The notes below the pieces were generated by a model that did not search any database, was not told the origin of the DNA, and saw only the letters and a list, made by a program, of their open reading frames with translations. This document shows positions 1 to 12,343 of a stretch of DNA of 64,000 nucleotides, piece after piece. Origin of the DNA: Trichoderma breve (lineage: Eukaryota; Ascomycota; Sordariomycetes; Hypocreales; Hypocreaceae); assembly GCF_028502605.1 (NCBI RefSeq), contig NC_079233.1, positions 3,782,001-3,846,000 of the forward strand. The letters are read 5' to 3'. The translations under genes were made by a program, and so were the position numbers. Position 1 is the stretch's first letter. Each line of letters starts with the position of its first letter.

Positions 1-1595
1 TGCCGAGTGAAGAGCCCCGACATGGGCTTCGTGATTGGCCGTGTTGGCGCCCAGGCTTCAAATCGTTCACATTGTACCCAGTCGCAGCACTAGCCTACCC
101 GCTGTGCGAGTCGTCGTTGGAGCAAAATGGCGTCGAGGCCCTCGGTGAATGAAGCGTGCGTCGCTTCGTATTGGCGGCATGCATGCTCCCAGGACATGGA
201 AGCATCAGGCCTGGTCCCCCGGACGCTGGCTCTGATTACGGAGCAGCCACGCATAAACGGGAATGGATACCTATTCATGTACGGACATGTACGGCATCGG
301 ATGGAGTCTGTTTGATTGGCATGCCCGGCAAGTCGTCACACATGCTGCGGCCGTGCATGTGGCCAGCTGTTCGCGCAAAATGCCTGGCCCGCCTTGTATC
401 CCCGGGCGCATTGTTTCCCGGCTTCGTCCTACCTGGTCAGTACTTCCATGTTACTACGGTATGGGACAAGCAGGCATTCGCGGCATCAGCTCTCTGGTGG
501 CTGCAGATTTGCCGTTGCACAGAGGAATCAATCCAATGGATCCAATGCATGATCCTGTCCTCATCTACCTGGTACCTAGCTAGTGCCTTAGGATCACCTC
601 CGTCACATCTGCTAGTCGTAGCGGTATCCAGTGTCCAGTAGCATTATGGAGCTTTTCCAGGGCTTGCAAATTTGGCTATCGATGGCTCTCGCAAGATTAG
701 GTGCCTGAGCCTCCTGGACAAGCTTTGTGCTAATTTCTAATTTTAGGCCCCCCGAGTTTGTCGGTCTGTCTGCAGGGTAGGTGGTTGTCGACAAGGGAAG
801 AATCAATGAGAACAAGATCAGTCGTGCATATTACTTGCTAGGTCCCTGGTATATACGGCTCAGTGGAGTATTATTTTTCGTTTTCTATTTTACATAGATA
901 TTTTTATATGTTGACATATACGAGCAGATCTTGCAACCAGTTTAGGCGCGTGGGGGTGATTGCATCTTAAAGAGATGATGTCGGTAGATTTGGCAATTTC
1001 CACGCCACATGTGCCCATTCAAAGCAAGCGCTTCCCCTTCTCGAGATACATGGCGCCACGGCAAACAAAATTAAGCAATATGAACAAGGCGTAAAAACTG
1101 GAGTCATACCCGTATACTACAACGCACACGTGCCGCAACAGCGTGGCTTCAGCAGTATTTTGGCTGTATCTACAAAGTATCAGCATCTGGCACAATTCTC
1201 CGGAGACCGGATCTGGATGAAGATTAGGATTGTGGGGCCGCTTGTGGCTATTCCAGTACAAGCGCATTCGGAGCTTCTCACAAACAAATTTGGATTTTTA
1301 CACAACAGTCATCCGGGCAGCAAAGCCTAAGTAGCCTCAACCTTGAGAGCCACACATACGCAAAAGCCAAAACAAAGGATGGAAAAAAAGCCTTGCCGTT
1401 TGATTTGAAGAGATCAGAAAAGAGGTCCAGATACGATGGGCTGACGCTTTTATTGTCTTATATACCGCCTCAGCCTTCACCCGCTTTACCATGTAATCAT
1501 CATTTCAGCGCTGAAAATTCATCGCATCATCACATCACCCACCCGACTACCACTAAATCCTCTATATAAGAATTTGATACTTGATTTATATCACA
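1..1595. other. Gene-free stretch, 5' flank of F-box gene
   Basis: I see no supported gene, RNA or repeat. The open frames here are short, overlap on both strands and carry no recognisable motif. The last few hundred bases, with AT-rich tracts and TATATAAG at about 1563, are the likely promoter and 5' leader of the F-box gene. Confidence 0.6.
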
Positions 1596-3120
1596 ATGTC
1601 GAGGTGGAGCCGTCTTCCGGAGGAGATGAGACTCCAGGTGCTGGAGACTCTGGCACAGGATCCTCGTCACAATGTCGTCGATGGCACATACGGCCTGACC
1701 AACTACGTCCTTGTCTGCAGGGCATGGCAGAAAATCTTTGAAAAGGCCAATTTCCGGCGCCTAGTTCTATCCCAAGCCGACCTGGATGCCCTGGAAAAGA
1801 TCCCAAAACGGTGCAAACCCTATGTTAGACACATATGTCTTCGTATCGAGATCAATGAATACCGCCCTTGGGGTAATTCCCCGCAGGTGATAAGGCCGGA
1901 AAGGATGGAAGATATAGCAGCAAACAACGACATCATTGAATTGGTCGTTGGAAACCTTTTTCGCGTGCTCAAGTCTTGGGAGAAGGAGCTTCAGAAGGTC
2001 CGACCGAGCTATCAAGGCATGGCTCTGGAGATGAGTATCCATTCGCCGAGCGACCCCAAGTACGTCTCCAGAGGAGTCACTGCAGTAGGGCTGGAAAAAG
2101 GATTGTCATGGACAAACGAGGTCGGCCTCGAAGGGGCCATTTCCAAGATATTTGGTGGATCTGTTCACATCCGATTTTACCAGAACCTTCCCCAGCTGAA
2201 TCTGGTAACAAGATTCATTATAAAAAGACACACACGTCGGCGAATGTCTTCATTTACGCTGCATCAGATACTTTCCAAGTTTCCTCATCTGGAGAATCTG
2301 ATCTACGAGCCGTGGCAGCAGTCCCTGGATACGGTGCAGGATCTGGTTGATGCAGGTATGTCAATGCTTCGCTCGTATATCCAAATGGGCTGATGAGCTA
2401 ACCATGACCCCCAAAAACACAGGTTATGTAAATTTGATAAAAGGCTCGCTGCCAAAAGGACTGAAACACGTCACGCTTTTAGAAGATCGCCAAAATGGAC
2501 AGGCGGGGCTTTTGACGGCAATAGATCCGGCGCAAAGTGCATCGGCACGAACAGCAAACCCCTTCGTTGGTGCCGCCTTGGCAAAGAGGAGCGTCGACTT
2601 TGAGAGTCTCTCGGCGTCATTTCTCGTTGAAGCGAACGACTTCTTCCGAGCATATAAGCGAGAGTGGACTTGGAAAGCCTTGCGATCCCTGACACTGACA
2701 TCGATGTATCTGGATTCTAAGCGAGGCTCTGAGGAGATCAATGGCATGCTCAAGGCCGCTGGCGACGCAGCACTTGCGATGCCCATGCTCCAAGACTTGG
2801 AAATATGGAATGGTGGCCCGGGGCACGCAGCCATTTTTGAGTATCACGGGCATCGTGGTGAAGCCTACATAGCATGGCACAGCACTTGGAACTTGACCAT
2901 TGACTCACACGCCGTCAAGGCCTGGGAATCTGTGGCCTATAAGAATCATGGTTGCCGGCTTGATGTACATGACGAACACACTCTGATAGGGGCCGGTGAT
3001 GAATTCCGGCATTATCAAGATGTTATCCGGCGGCTCCGGACGAGAAGGAATGTCATCAGTCGGGAAAGCTTGGGCGAGCTGCGATTAGAGCTCGAAGATG
3101 GATGCTTGTGCTGTCCGTAG
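1596..3120 (+). CDS. F-box-like protein
   Basis: Exons are 1596-2355 and 2423-3120, giving 485 residues. The 67-bp intron has a GTATGT donor, a GCTAAC branch site and a CACAG acceptor, and the phase agrees (a Gly codon is split). The N-terminus (LPEEMRLQVLETLA, residues 6-19, then LVCRAWQKIFE) fits a fungal F-box: a Leu-Pro start, a helix, and a CRxW-type third helix. The rest is a long substrate-side region without leucine-rich or WD repeats that I can recognise. By family, such proteins bind Skp1 and present substrates to an SCF ubiquitin ligase; the target is unknown. The first ATG of the frame was chosen, 15 bases after a non-ATG open stretch. F-box identity is fairly likely; function beyond that is not known. 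Confidence 0.75.
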
Positions 3121-3746
3121 AGTTGGGATTGGAGGTTGTGTAAAAGCACGAGACGAAAAAGGTACCGTGCGCATGCATCCACGGGTTGATATATTTCTTG
3201 TACGATGCATTGTTTGATACTAAGGTACCCTAGATGTGAATTATACCCGCAAACGATTCTACATGCAATATGACAACATATCCGTCCAATACTGTACAAA
3301 ATCGCATCTTTTCTTTTCGTCTTTTAATCGACAATCGCCAAGCTTCCCCAGAGTCTGGCCCCACAGTGTGGAGTCACGTGTGGCTGTTCTGGGGCGGTTC
3401 CGTCATTGCTCCATTTCGGGATTGAGGATTGAGGCTGGGCCTCGGGACAGCTGGGCGCGGCTTCACATGTCCAGTCCAAGTTCGTCGCCTTTCATCCTCT
3501 TCCCCAACATCGCCCGCTAACGATACACGACACGATTACAGTCTAGCACGTCTGCTGATGGCTGTTTCTCAGCGGCCGCTCTGTTAGAAACACCATTGAT
3601 ACGCTGCTTCTTTTGCTGCTAAACGACATCTTCCCACGCGCGCATACGATCGACTTGATGAACCCCGACTCCATCTAGACGGGACTTGCGACGCCTGGGG
3701 TGTCAGAGAAGCACGTCCAGCGTCCGCACCGGCTACTGCAAAAACG
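3121..3746. other. Intergenic, promoter of ABC transporter gene
   Basis: This holds the 3' end of the F-box gene and the 5' flank of the next gene on the same strand. I see no further gene; the open frames here lack homology-like features. Confidence 0.5.
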
Positions 3747-6418
3747 ATGGCGGCGCAGTCAAACCTGCGCAGGACGGCGGCGGAGGATGCGCTGGCCGAA
3801 TTCCTGGAGAAATGGACCGGCATCCTGGGCAAGAGGCTGCGTTCCACGTCGCGAACCACCCGCACCCTCGCCACGCTCTCGCTCGCCATGTCCATCATCC
3901 TCGGCGCAGAGGGCGGAAGGCGGTGGTGGAAGAAGCGGCGGCACGAGCACGAGCAGGGCCGCAAGCTGGTCCGCACCAATTCGTGGCTACACAACAAGGA
4001 TGGCTCCCGAACCATCTATGTCCCCTACAAGGATGGCACCTCTAAGGTGGTCATCAACACTACAAAGCCTCTGACTTTTGAGGCTCATAGACGGCTGTTT
4101 CTCAACCCGCCGAGAGTATCTGGTCTTGGGGATGGTACGGTGCCTTCTGCCCAGACCAAGCCTGGCTTGAATCTGGCCTTTCTGCACCAGTTCCTCAGTC
4201 TTATGAGTATCATGATTCCGCGGTGGTCTAGCAAAGAGGCTGGGCTGCTCATTAGCCATGGCGTCTTCTTGATGTTGCGGACATATCTTTCACTAGTGGT
4301 AGCTCGCCTAGACGGTGAGCTTGTTCGAGATCTCGTCGCTGGCCGTGGAAAGGCCTTCTTGTGGGGTATTGTAAAGGTACGTTTTCCCGTAATTCCCTTA
4401 CTGGAGATTTATCTCAACTGTATAACCTGCATTCTAACTGAAATCCTCTCTATAGTGGTGTGGGCTGGGCACATTTGCCTCTTATACGAATGCCATGATC
4501 AAGTTTCTCGAGTCAAAGGTATCGATTGCGTTCCGAACTCGGCTTACTCGGTATATCCACGACATATACTTGAACGAAAATCTGAATTATTATAAATTGT
4601 CTAATCTAGACGGAGGCGTGGGACAAGGAGCCGATCAGTTCATAACCCAAGACCTGACGTTGTTTTGTGCCTCGGCGGCCAATCTCTATTCATCATTGGG
4701 CAAGCCCTTTGTGGACATTTGCGTCTTTAGCTTCCAGCTTTATCGATCCCTGGGCCCGCTGGCTTGGATAGGTCTGATGAGCAACTACTTCCTAACCGCA
4801 AGCATTCTGCGGAAGCTATCTCCGCCGTTTGGCAAGCTGAAAGCGGTCGAGGGCCGGAAGGAAGGAGACTTCCGCAGCCTGCACGCTCGTCTGATTGCCA
4901 ATGCGGAAGAAGTAGCCTTTTACGGCGGTGCGGAAATGGAGAAGACTTTCTTGAATAAGGAGTACAAGTCTCTTAAGAGCTGGATGGAGGGCATCTACAT
5001 GCTCAAGATTCGTTACAACATCTTGGAAGACTTTATCTTAAAGTATAGCTGGAGCGCGTACGGCTATCTGCTTGCTTCATTGCCCGTCTTCCTGCCGGCC
5101 TGGGGTGGCGTTGGCGGTGCCGCTGAGATGAGCGAGGGCGGCGAGAAGGGCCACAGAGAGCGGAACCGCATGAAGAGCTTCATCACAAACAAGCGGCTGA
5201 TGCTTTCACTTGCCGACGCAGGCGGCCGAATGATGTACTCCATCAAGGACCTTGCCGAGCTGGCTGGATACACTAGCCGCGTGTATACGCTCATTTCGAC
5301 TCTTCACCGGGTCCATGCTAACGCTTACTACCTCCGAAGCGGACAGAGCGAGCTCTACTCTCTTTCTGACGTCCAGGGAACGATTCAGAAGGGATTTGAT
5401 GGTGTTCGTTTTGAGCAGGTGCCGGTTGTTGCCCCTGGCCTTTGGCCCCAGGGCGGAGAGGAGCTGCTAGACTCTCTATCGATGATTGTCCGAAGAGGCG
5501 AGCACCTTTTGGTATGTATAATCTGTGCCTTGTCTTCGTTGCTGCTCGAACACCGACTGACGGATTACTTCCTCTTTTCTTAGATATCTGGCCCGAATGG
5601 TGTTGGCAAGACTGCCATTTCCAGGATCCTGGCTGGCCTGTGGCCCGTTTACCGGGGCCTGGTTAGTCGACCGAAGAGCATGGGTCAAGACGGCATCATG
5701 TTCTTGCCCCAGCGGCCGTACCTGAGCCCCGGTACTCTTCGAGATCAGGTCATCTATCCCGATGGCCACGTGGATATGCGGGAGAAGCGCAAGTCTGAGC
5801 AAGATCTGCAGAAAATCCTTGAAGCGGCCCGCCTTGGCTACTTGCCAGATCGGGAGGGAGGCTGGGACACGCGCAAGGAGTGGAAGGACGTGCTCAGCGG
5901 GGGCGAGAAGCAGAGGATGCAGTTTGCGCGCCTTTTGTATCATGAGCCGCAGTATGCCATCGTCGACGAGGGCACCAGTGCTGTCTCGAGCGACGTTGAG
6001 GGCTTACTGTACGAAACGTGCAAGGAGAGGGGTATCAGTGAGTAATCCTGCGTTGTTCCATTAACATCTCTAGACATTTGAACTAACAGTTCTACCTACA
6101 GCTCTCATAACCATTTCGACGAGGGCGTCTCTCAAGAAGTACCATACTTTCAACCTTCAGCTGGGCGTCGGCGACCAGGGCGACAGCTGGGAATTCGAGC
6201 GCATCGGAACGGAGCGCGAGAAGATGCAGGTCGAGAAGGAGGTGCAAGAACTACGTGAACGCCTGGCGCAAGTCGACGAGCTGAAGAAGCGGCGAGACGA
6301 GATTGAGAGGGAGCTCGCGGCGGTGTGGACGGACAAGGGCGATTTGCTTGACGCACCGTCGTATATCGGCGTTGACGACGAGATGCAAGCTGAGGTCGAG
6401 GAGCAGGTCGAGGCCTGA
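3747..6418 (+). CDS. Peroxisomal ABCD-type half ABC transporter (Pxa family)
   Basis: Exons are 3747-4376, 4456-5511, 5584-6037 and 6102-6418 (818 residues); the introns are 79, 72 and 64 bp. This is a half transporter with an N-terminal membrane domain and one C-terminal ATPase domain, the layout of the ABCD family that moves long-chain acyl-CoA into peroxisomes as Pxa1/Pxa2 heterodimers for beta-oxidation. Visible motifs are an EAA-like loop (NAEEVAFYGGAEMEK), Walker A GPNGVGKT (565-572), signature LSGGEKQR (666-673) and Walker B AIVDEGTSAV with Asp690 and Glu691. At the H-loop, the usual ISHR reads ISTR (Thr720), so the switch histidine is absent. The protein ends in a charged coiled-coil segment. 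The third intron joins YETCKERGI to TLITIS in phase. Whether it is the Pxa1 or the Pxa2 partner cannot be settled by eye. Confidence 0.9.
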
Positions 6419-7598
6419 AAGGAGCGCGGCGGACTTGTTCTTTTTTTCTGTAGGGGGGGGGGGGGGGGGGGGCGATGGAGGACTTGCATGAGAGACATGA
6501 GTGCATGGATGGGTCTTTTTTCTTTTCATATGTGTTTGGCGGAGATTGGTTTCTTGATTTTTATACGTGATGCCCAGTTTTATACAATGTATTATTTTAT
6601 CCTACCTAGAGCGGAAGCATACACACCGAGGCAGTTTTTTGATTTAAAAATAGGCAATTGTTTAGCTTCTCACGCTCGTTTGTCTCATTCGGTGCGCTAT
6701 TGTGAGACATTGGGTGTTTCTTTTGGGACACTGGGAGGTGCACGAGGCGGTATGAGGTCCGATCTAGACTCTGTTCTATGATGTTTGTTCAGTCTTCTTT
6801 TGAGGTTTGGATCTTGGGCGATGATACTATTCGGATGATTTGTTCTGGCGAGTCCATTTGTTTATATCACAAGAGCACAAGACGAGCATTTTGAATCATG
6901 AGAGAGATGCTATAGGAGGGAAGCTATGGTGAATGATGCTGTCCGCGAATAGCCCCGTACAAGAGAACCGCCGCCATCACGGCAAAGCAAATTACACCCC
7001 AAAACCACCCCGACATAAGATGAACCTGACAAGCAAGCATATCTAAGACAAAAAGGTCAATCTCCATTTCCCGCGTCGGAAGCCGTCTTGACTAGCGGCA
7101 CGAGTCCCACGGATTGGGCCGCGGCGCGGTGAGCTGAGAGGCGATTCTTTTCCTCCCTGCATGTGCTATACTCTGTACGTTCATCCCGACATCTGCCCTG
7201 CGTGCGGGATGGAGTTTGGTGGCTGACCGGACTGGTTTCTAGACCTCTATCGGTTTAGATTATAAAATTGTAATTAATAGAGGAAAAAAAGAAAAGAAAA
7301 GAAAAGCTGGGTTGTGTGGCTGTTGTTCTGGATTCGGGGGTCTCACTGGTGGATGTCTTAGACGAGAGTCACATTGCGCTTGTTTGTGATAAGAATATAT
7401 ATGATAGGGGGAGTAGTAGCGAGCATTTTATTCTTGGTCCCGTGTGTGATTTCATTGTGATTCTTCTTTTCATTACTTTTTGTCTCGGCTTGCTCCCATT
7501 TTGTCTTCTTCCGTTGCTGTGATCATTTATGATATACCGGTCAATTGGAGCACGCTCTTCTTCTTCGCTTATTATCTCTACGTCCCATTATAAGCATC
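6419..7598. other. Intergenic, 3' UTR and promoter of membrane protein gene
   Basis: Apart from the poly-G tract and a short GAAAA microsatellite near 7288-7306, nothing gene-like is seen. T-rich tracts after 7440 are consistent with a promoter for the downstream gene. Confidence 0.5.
6453..6472. repeat. Poly-G homopolymer, 20 bases
   Basis: An uninterrupted run of 20 G begins 34 bases after the ABC transporter stop codon, so it probably lies in that gene's 3' UTR. Homopolymers of this length are unstable and error-prone in sequencing, so the exact length is uncertain. Confidence 0.9.
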
Positions 7599-8760
7599 AT
7601 GTCACAATCACCCAAATTTCATACGCGAGCCGGATCAAGGGCTTCCCTCGCTTCAGTCGGACAGATGCCCGTCATCAACGAAGACAGCAATGCCATTCCC
7701 ATATCGACATCACCTACAACACCACCACTGGCAATCTTACGTGTACCGACCAAGAATCCCCGACGAAGCATGGGTCCTCCTGCCGAAGGAGTAACTGTAC
7801 CATATTTGATTGGGTTTCAGGATATGCCTCCAGGGGTTCTGACTCCAGCCGAGTGCATGGACGAGGGCGATGATGGAGATGAGGATACTGTTGTTGGACA
7901 GATGACGCCGACGCCGCCGGTGCGTCCAGGAGATAGTCAATGGGATGGTGAGAATTGGAAACCAAATAATACGCAGAGGAGATGCCACTTGATCCTCATT
8001 GTGGCTGTAATTCTGGTGGTTCTCGTAGGACTTGCTGTTGGGCTATCGCTTGGTCTTACAAAGGCGTGAGTTCTTTTTGGCATATTGAATGATAAACGGA
8101 TACACGTACGGGAAAAAGCGGTACTCATACTATAACACAGCTGACATTGTGTACTGCAGATCAGTCAAAAAGAGCCGAGGCGGTAGCCAAACTACTTTCG
8201 CCTCAAACTTGCCAACCGGCGCATTCGCAATCGACACGCTGCTTCAAGACTCATCTTCAGCATGCACATCCAATCCAACCACCTGGAGCTGCCTTTCCTC
8301 CCAAGGCGGCCGTGTGGTGCGCTTTTACTGGAACATCAAGCAGTCAGGCTCAGGTTACGTGATTTCTTCCTCCAACGACCCTATAATTTCATCATTTTCG
8401 AATATTCCCTTGACTCTTCTCGACGGCGGCAACGAAGAAGAGAGAGTGACGTTTTCTTTCACGCTGGATGTTACTTTTGAGCCGCCCGTTACGGCAACTA
8501 ATCGTGCTGCAAAGTGTACTTACACGGACACCACCTACGAGGCGACGCTCTGGACGAAGCGCGGAGCACAACAGCCTTACAGCTCAGTTCAGAAGCGAAC
8601 GGGGTATGGAAACTGGACGGGGCTGGTGGAGATTTCAGAGAAGAAGAATGCTACTTTGGGAGTGCCGCAGTGTGTGGATTCGCAGGGAACTGTGATTGCG
8701 GATGTGCAGGCTGAGATGGGGACCTGTGAGTGTTCGTATAGGACAAAGGGGTGGCAATAA
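7599..8760 (+). CDS. Single-pass membrane protein with extracellular Cys-containing domain
   Basis: Exons are 7599-8065 and 8160-8760 (355 residues). The 94-bp intron has a GTGAGT donor and a GCTGAC branch site. An earlier AG at 8139-8140 would bring an immediate stop, which supports the chosen acceptor. The first ~125 residues are hydrophilic and Pro/Ser/Thr-rich. One strong membrane segment follows (about 129-151, with runs such as LILIVAVILVVLVGLAVG), preceded by basic residues (NTQRRCH). That suggests a cytoplasmic N-terminus and an outside C-terminus. The C-terminal ~200 residues hold several cysteines (TSNPTTWSCLS, AAKCTYTD, GVPQCVDS, GTCECSY) and N-glycosylation sequons (NWTG, KKNAT). 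I do not recognise a domain. It resembles fungal surface proteins of unknown role. Confidence 0.75.
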
Positions 8761-8999
8761 GGGAATCAAAGGCTTGGGAAAGAAAGAGTTATCTGAATAT
8801 TAATGTATAGAAATGTGTAATGTATATATGTATGTAGGGATGGCGTGCGTATTCGATTTGAGAGTGGTTCTTTTGATATATAGCAGATAAATGACTTTAT
8901 AAAAACAACTGGGGTATAAAATTCTCTTAACAAATGGAAAAAAATGTCTATATGCTTACCCAATTACACTGAATCACAACTTACCAGGTATTCACCCAC

Positions 9000-11663
9000 T
9001 TACCAAGAATCCTCACCCATCAGCTCATCCTCTTCATCTTCATCCATAGCTTCACCTTCACCTTCATCCTCATCCCCATCCCCATCCAAATCCATCATAC
9101 TTGCCATGCCTGCACTTTCTGGGCCATCGCCCATAGAGATATCCATGGCATTACCTGCAGACGTCATGATAGTTTGACCTGTTGACGCAGGGAATCTGCC
9201 AAACTGAACTCGTTTCCGCTTCTTCGCATTCCTCCGTTCACGGCTTGTACTCTCTGACCGCGAAGAAGTCCTCGAGCTGCGTTTCTGCTGATTAGTTTCT
9301 CCTAAGCGCTGGTTTGTTTGCGTCCCTAAAGCAGAAAGCGGTAGATTAGTCGCTGGACCAGCTCCCGCCGTCTGGCCAAACATAGAAGGTCTTCGGTGGC
9401 TTAGATGTATAGACGAGCCCGTCGAAGAGGCACTGAGTGGTGATCGATGGCTTTTGCGTCGTAGAGAGGGCACCCGCGTAATGACTGCTGGATTAGTTCT
9501 CGCTGCCCTTGAACCGTGAGTAAAAGCCGGTTGTGGGTAAAGACTTGTAGGTGAATCCGTTGAAGAAGCACTAAGTGGTGATCGGTGACTTTTCCGTCGT
9601 AGAGCAGCTACATGCGTGATGTCTGCTGGATTAGTTCCCTCTGCCCCTGAACGGTGACCAAAAGCTGTCTGTGGGCGAGGATATATAGGTGTATCCGTCG
9701 AAGAATCACTGAGTGGTGATCGGCGGCTTTTGTGTCGCAGAGTGGCTACATGAGGATTCCCAGGCGAAACATTGCGGTTCGTCCCCGGAGAGGTGGGAGA
9801 ATTACCATTGCCTTGATTCCCTGGACCTGGAATCTCAACTATTGGACCTTGTGAGAGAGGAACCGGACTCGTTTTTGTACGTGCCCAAAAGTCGTCCCAG
9901 AAGGTCCGTGTCTCATGATCCAATTCCTGGAAACCACGATACTTGCGGTCGCAGATCCTTCTTAGTAGATAGGCTAATTGTGGGCGATCTGCTGGTTTCT
10001 CGAACTGACACTGCATAATGAGATCGAGGAGATCGGCTTCGATATAGGCGTGTGATTCTCTGCATATGCGCCAGCCGTATGAGTTGCCTGTGCATCTTCG
10101 GTCCTGAGTCGTGTAGTTCATCGTGGTCAGCGGGTGGCCTACCCAGTTCCTTGTGATGATGGCTTCCATCTAGATGAATAGTCTGATTAGCGTGATCCTC
10201 CACGATATGAGAAAGTTAAAGAGTAAATGGGGATGTTCACAATTTTAGCAATAGTAAAGATGTTTGTCCAGGTACCATATCGCCCAGCAACTTCATTATG
10301 CTGAGGATCAAAGGTGTCGCCGGTGAATCTCGATACTGGGCCCGGATTACTTAAATCGACCTTGTCCCACTCTTTTGAAATCGTTTCCTAACAATCATAT
10401 GAGCACTCATCCTCAACTCTGATTATTGGGAATACTTACCGGGGGAGTGCGGTTGGATTTTGGACACCTCCTCACTTTCCAGTAATCGGCTTCTTGCCAC
10501 TTCTGCCAACACTCCCTCATTCTATGGCTGAACTCTCCGAAATCGTGAAGCTAATCGAGTATATTTGTCAGTTCATGAACACCAATCTCTGGGCCGCCTC
10601 TCATGCTCACCCTGAAAATCGGATGGTGCGAATGCTGAGCATCTTCAGAAAGGAGAACTATTCATCTTCCGTTAGCTATGTCAAATATAACAAAGTAGTA
10701 GGTTTGTGCATACTGTTTTGTTCTTCCAGATCGAAATGCACGTCGTGGCTGTCAATTAAGGTGCAGATCCTAAGGAGCTCATCAGTATTTCGAACATCGT
10801 CCAGCGAGTCCAATACTTTATCGAGACCCTCAGGACCCCATCTCTGTGCTGCATCTGGCTGCAATGCCGTCGACGCAACGCCTTTCACCACTGCAAATAA
10901 ATAATTAGCTATCAGTTTCTTCTCCCTTGGAAAACAAGACATGGTGACACTTACGGCACTCCCAAATCTCCCACAGTACCTTGTTCGAGAATCTGGTGTG
11001 AAAATACGAGGCCTTGGCCATCATATCGTAAAGACTCCCACGCTCTGCATACTCCAGCACAAGAACGTCCATGTTAGTCGGCGCAAATCGCGCGCCTCGG
11101 TTTATCATGTGGCCCCTGTTGATCCTGCGCCTAACACTGTCAGCCATTGCCTGAATGTCCAGAGCTTGAGTAACATGAGAAGCCCCTCCGTATCTCAGAT
11201 GCCAGTCTAGCTCGCTATCAAAGTCAGCGTTTTCTCGGACAGGTATCTTGATGACAATCTTGATGCTACTCTGGTCTTCAAAAATGACGTGCCAAAGCGT
11301 AGCTATTCCAAAGCCGCCTTGGCCAAGTACCCTGATCCATTCGAGTCTGAAGCCATCCCATTCAAGCAGCTCAATGAATTGGCCGACCTGTTTTGGCTGA
11401 TCTGAGTGGCTGCTACGGGAATCTGTGTACTGGTCACCAAAGGGCCATTCGAAGAGTTGATCATGTTGCATGTGCCTGGGATGATAGGGGACTCTGATGC
11501 TCTTGACGTGCTCCCGAAGGATTCTGCTGGTGTTGTGAAGAGTTACGACTCTGTCGCCGCGGAGCAAGGCTGATCGAATGGCGGATATGTTTCGGGTTGG
11601 TGTGAGAGGAGTCTGCTTTGCCGCTGTGCGGCGCACGATGAGATGAGGCAACGGCGATGGCAT
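9000..11663 (-). CDS. Protein kinase with tandem-repeat and acidic C-terminal tail
   Basis: Six exons on the minus strand: 11663-10955, 10890-10714, 10657-10611, 10550-10440, 10387-10241 and 10169-9000 (786 residues); introns are 64, 56, 60, 52 and 71 bp and all phases agree. Kinase landmarks are the glycine loop LGQGGFG (113-119), VIKI with Lys139, a hinge near LVLEYAERGSLYD, catalytic loop HFDLEEQN (288-295, HFD in place of HRD) and LHDFGEF with DFG at 314-316. A short C-lobe follows (GRYGTWTNIFTIAKI, MEAIITRNW). After the kinase come three 46-residue repeats (537 to about 674), a basic cluster KKRKRVQF and a very acidic end. This matches the expanded, little-studied fungal kinase families; the substrate is unknown. 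A GTAAGT overlapping the stop codon (TGGTAAGTGGG) could be another donor, so the C-terminus is slightly uncertain. Confidence 0.85.
9339..9752 (-). repeat. Three tandem 138-bp coding repeats
   Basis: The string GTGGTGATCG recurs at 9437, 9575 and 9713, an exact 138-bp period (46 codons). At protein level each unit begins like HVAALRRKSHRSPLSASST and is rich in Arg, Ser and Pro. Units are about 9752-9615, 9614-9477 and 9476-9339; the third diverges towards its end. Confidence 0.9.
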
Positions 11664-11728
11664 CTTGGCCGTGAGGACGATGACGAAAAGTCAGTGATAG
11701 AATATGCGAGTAAAATTGACGATTCCAT

Positions 11729-11752
11729 TTCTTCTTCTTCTTCTTCTTCTTC
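11729..11752. repeat. (TTC)8 microsatellite upstream of kinase gene
   Basis: Eight perfect TTC units (GAA on the kinase strand), about 66 bases upstream of the kinase start codon, so in its promoter or 5' leader. Confidence 0.9.
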
Positions 11753-12343
11753 TGCTATCCAAGTCGGTTGCTACGATATATGTGTGAGTGAGATGCCAAA
11801 AATAACAACTCGGTCAACAAAGAGGAAAATCCAACACAATGCATCTTCATCTTGAACGCTCTTGTCGTTTCATACACTGACTGACGCCTTGAGTCATGTT
11901 CATTGTCTTTGACGACGGTAAACAGCTTCTTGTCCCAATTGACAATGGAACAAAGGAAAATGAACAATGAATAGGGGAATGTCGGCAATCTAACAAGGGG
12001 TCTCTTTCATCTCCTTGTCCTGGATGAAGTCGTCCCGGCTCAAAGAAACAAAACCCCGCTGTCGAACGACCCCTCAAAGAGAAATGGATACAAGCCACCG
12101 CAAATAGATTCCTGGCTGTCTCCACCGAATAGCTTCAAGCGTCGTCACCATAAGCAAAAAGCCCGGTGAGGAGTTGCTCGTACTCGTAAGGAAGTTTCAT
12201 GAAGGAAAAAATCGACAGCAAATTGCAAATACCCGCGGTATCAATAGCCCGACCAACAACGACGATGTCATCTTATCCCTCAGGTCAAGCCTCCCATGTC
12301 CTATTCCTGAATCAAGTCCAAACTTTCGTCCAACCAGTCGTCT

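Noticed and set aside
156..641. 161-codon open frame on the plus strand
   Set aside because: Three overlapping frames here are open by low stop density; no motif, no splice support, and high Cys/Trp content with no pattern.
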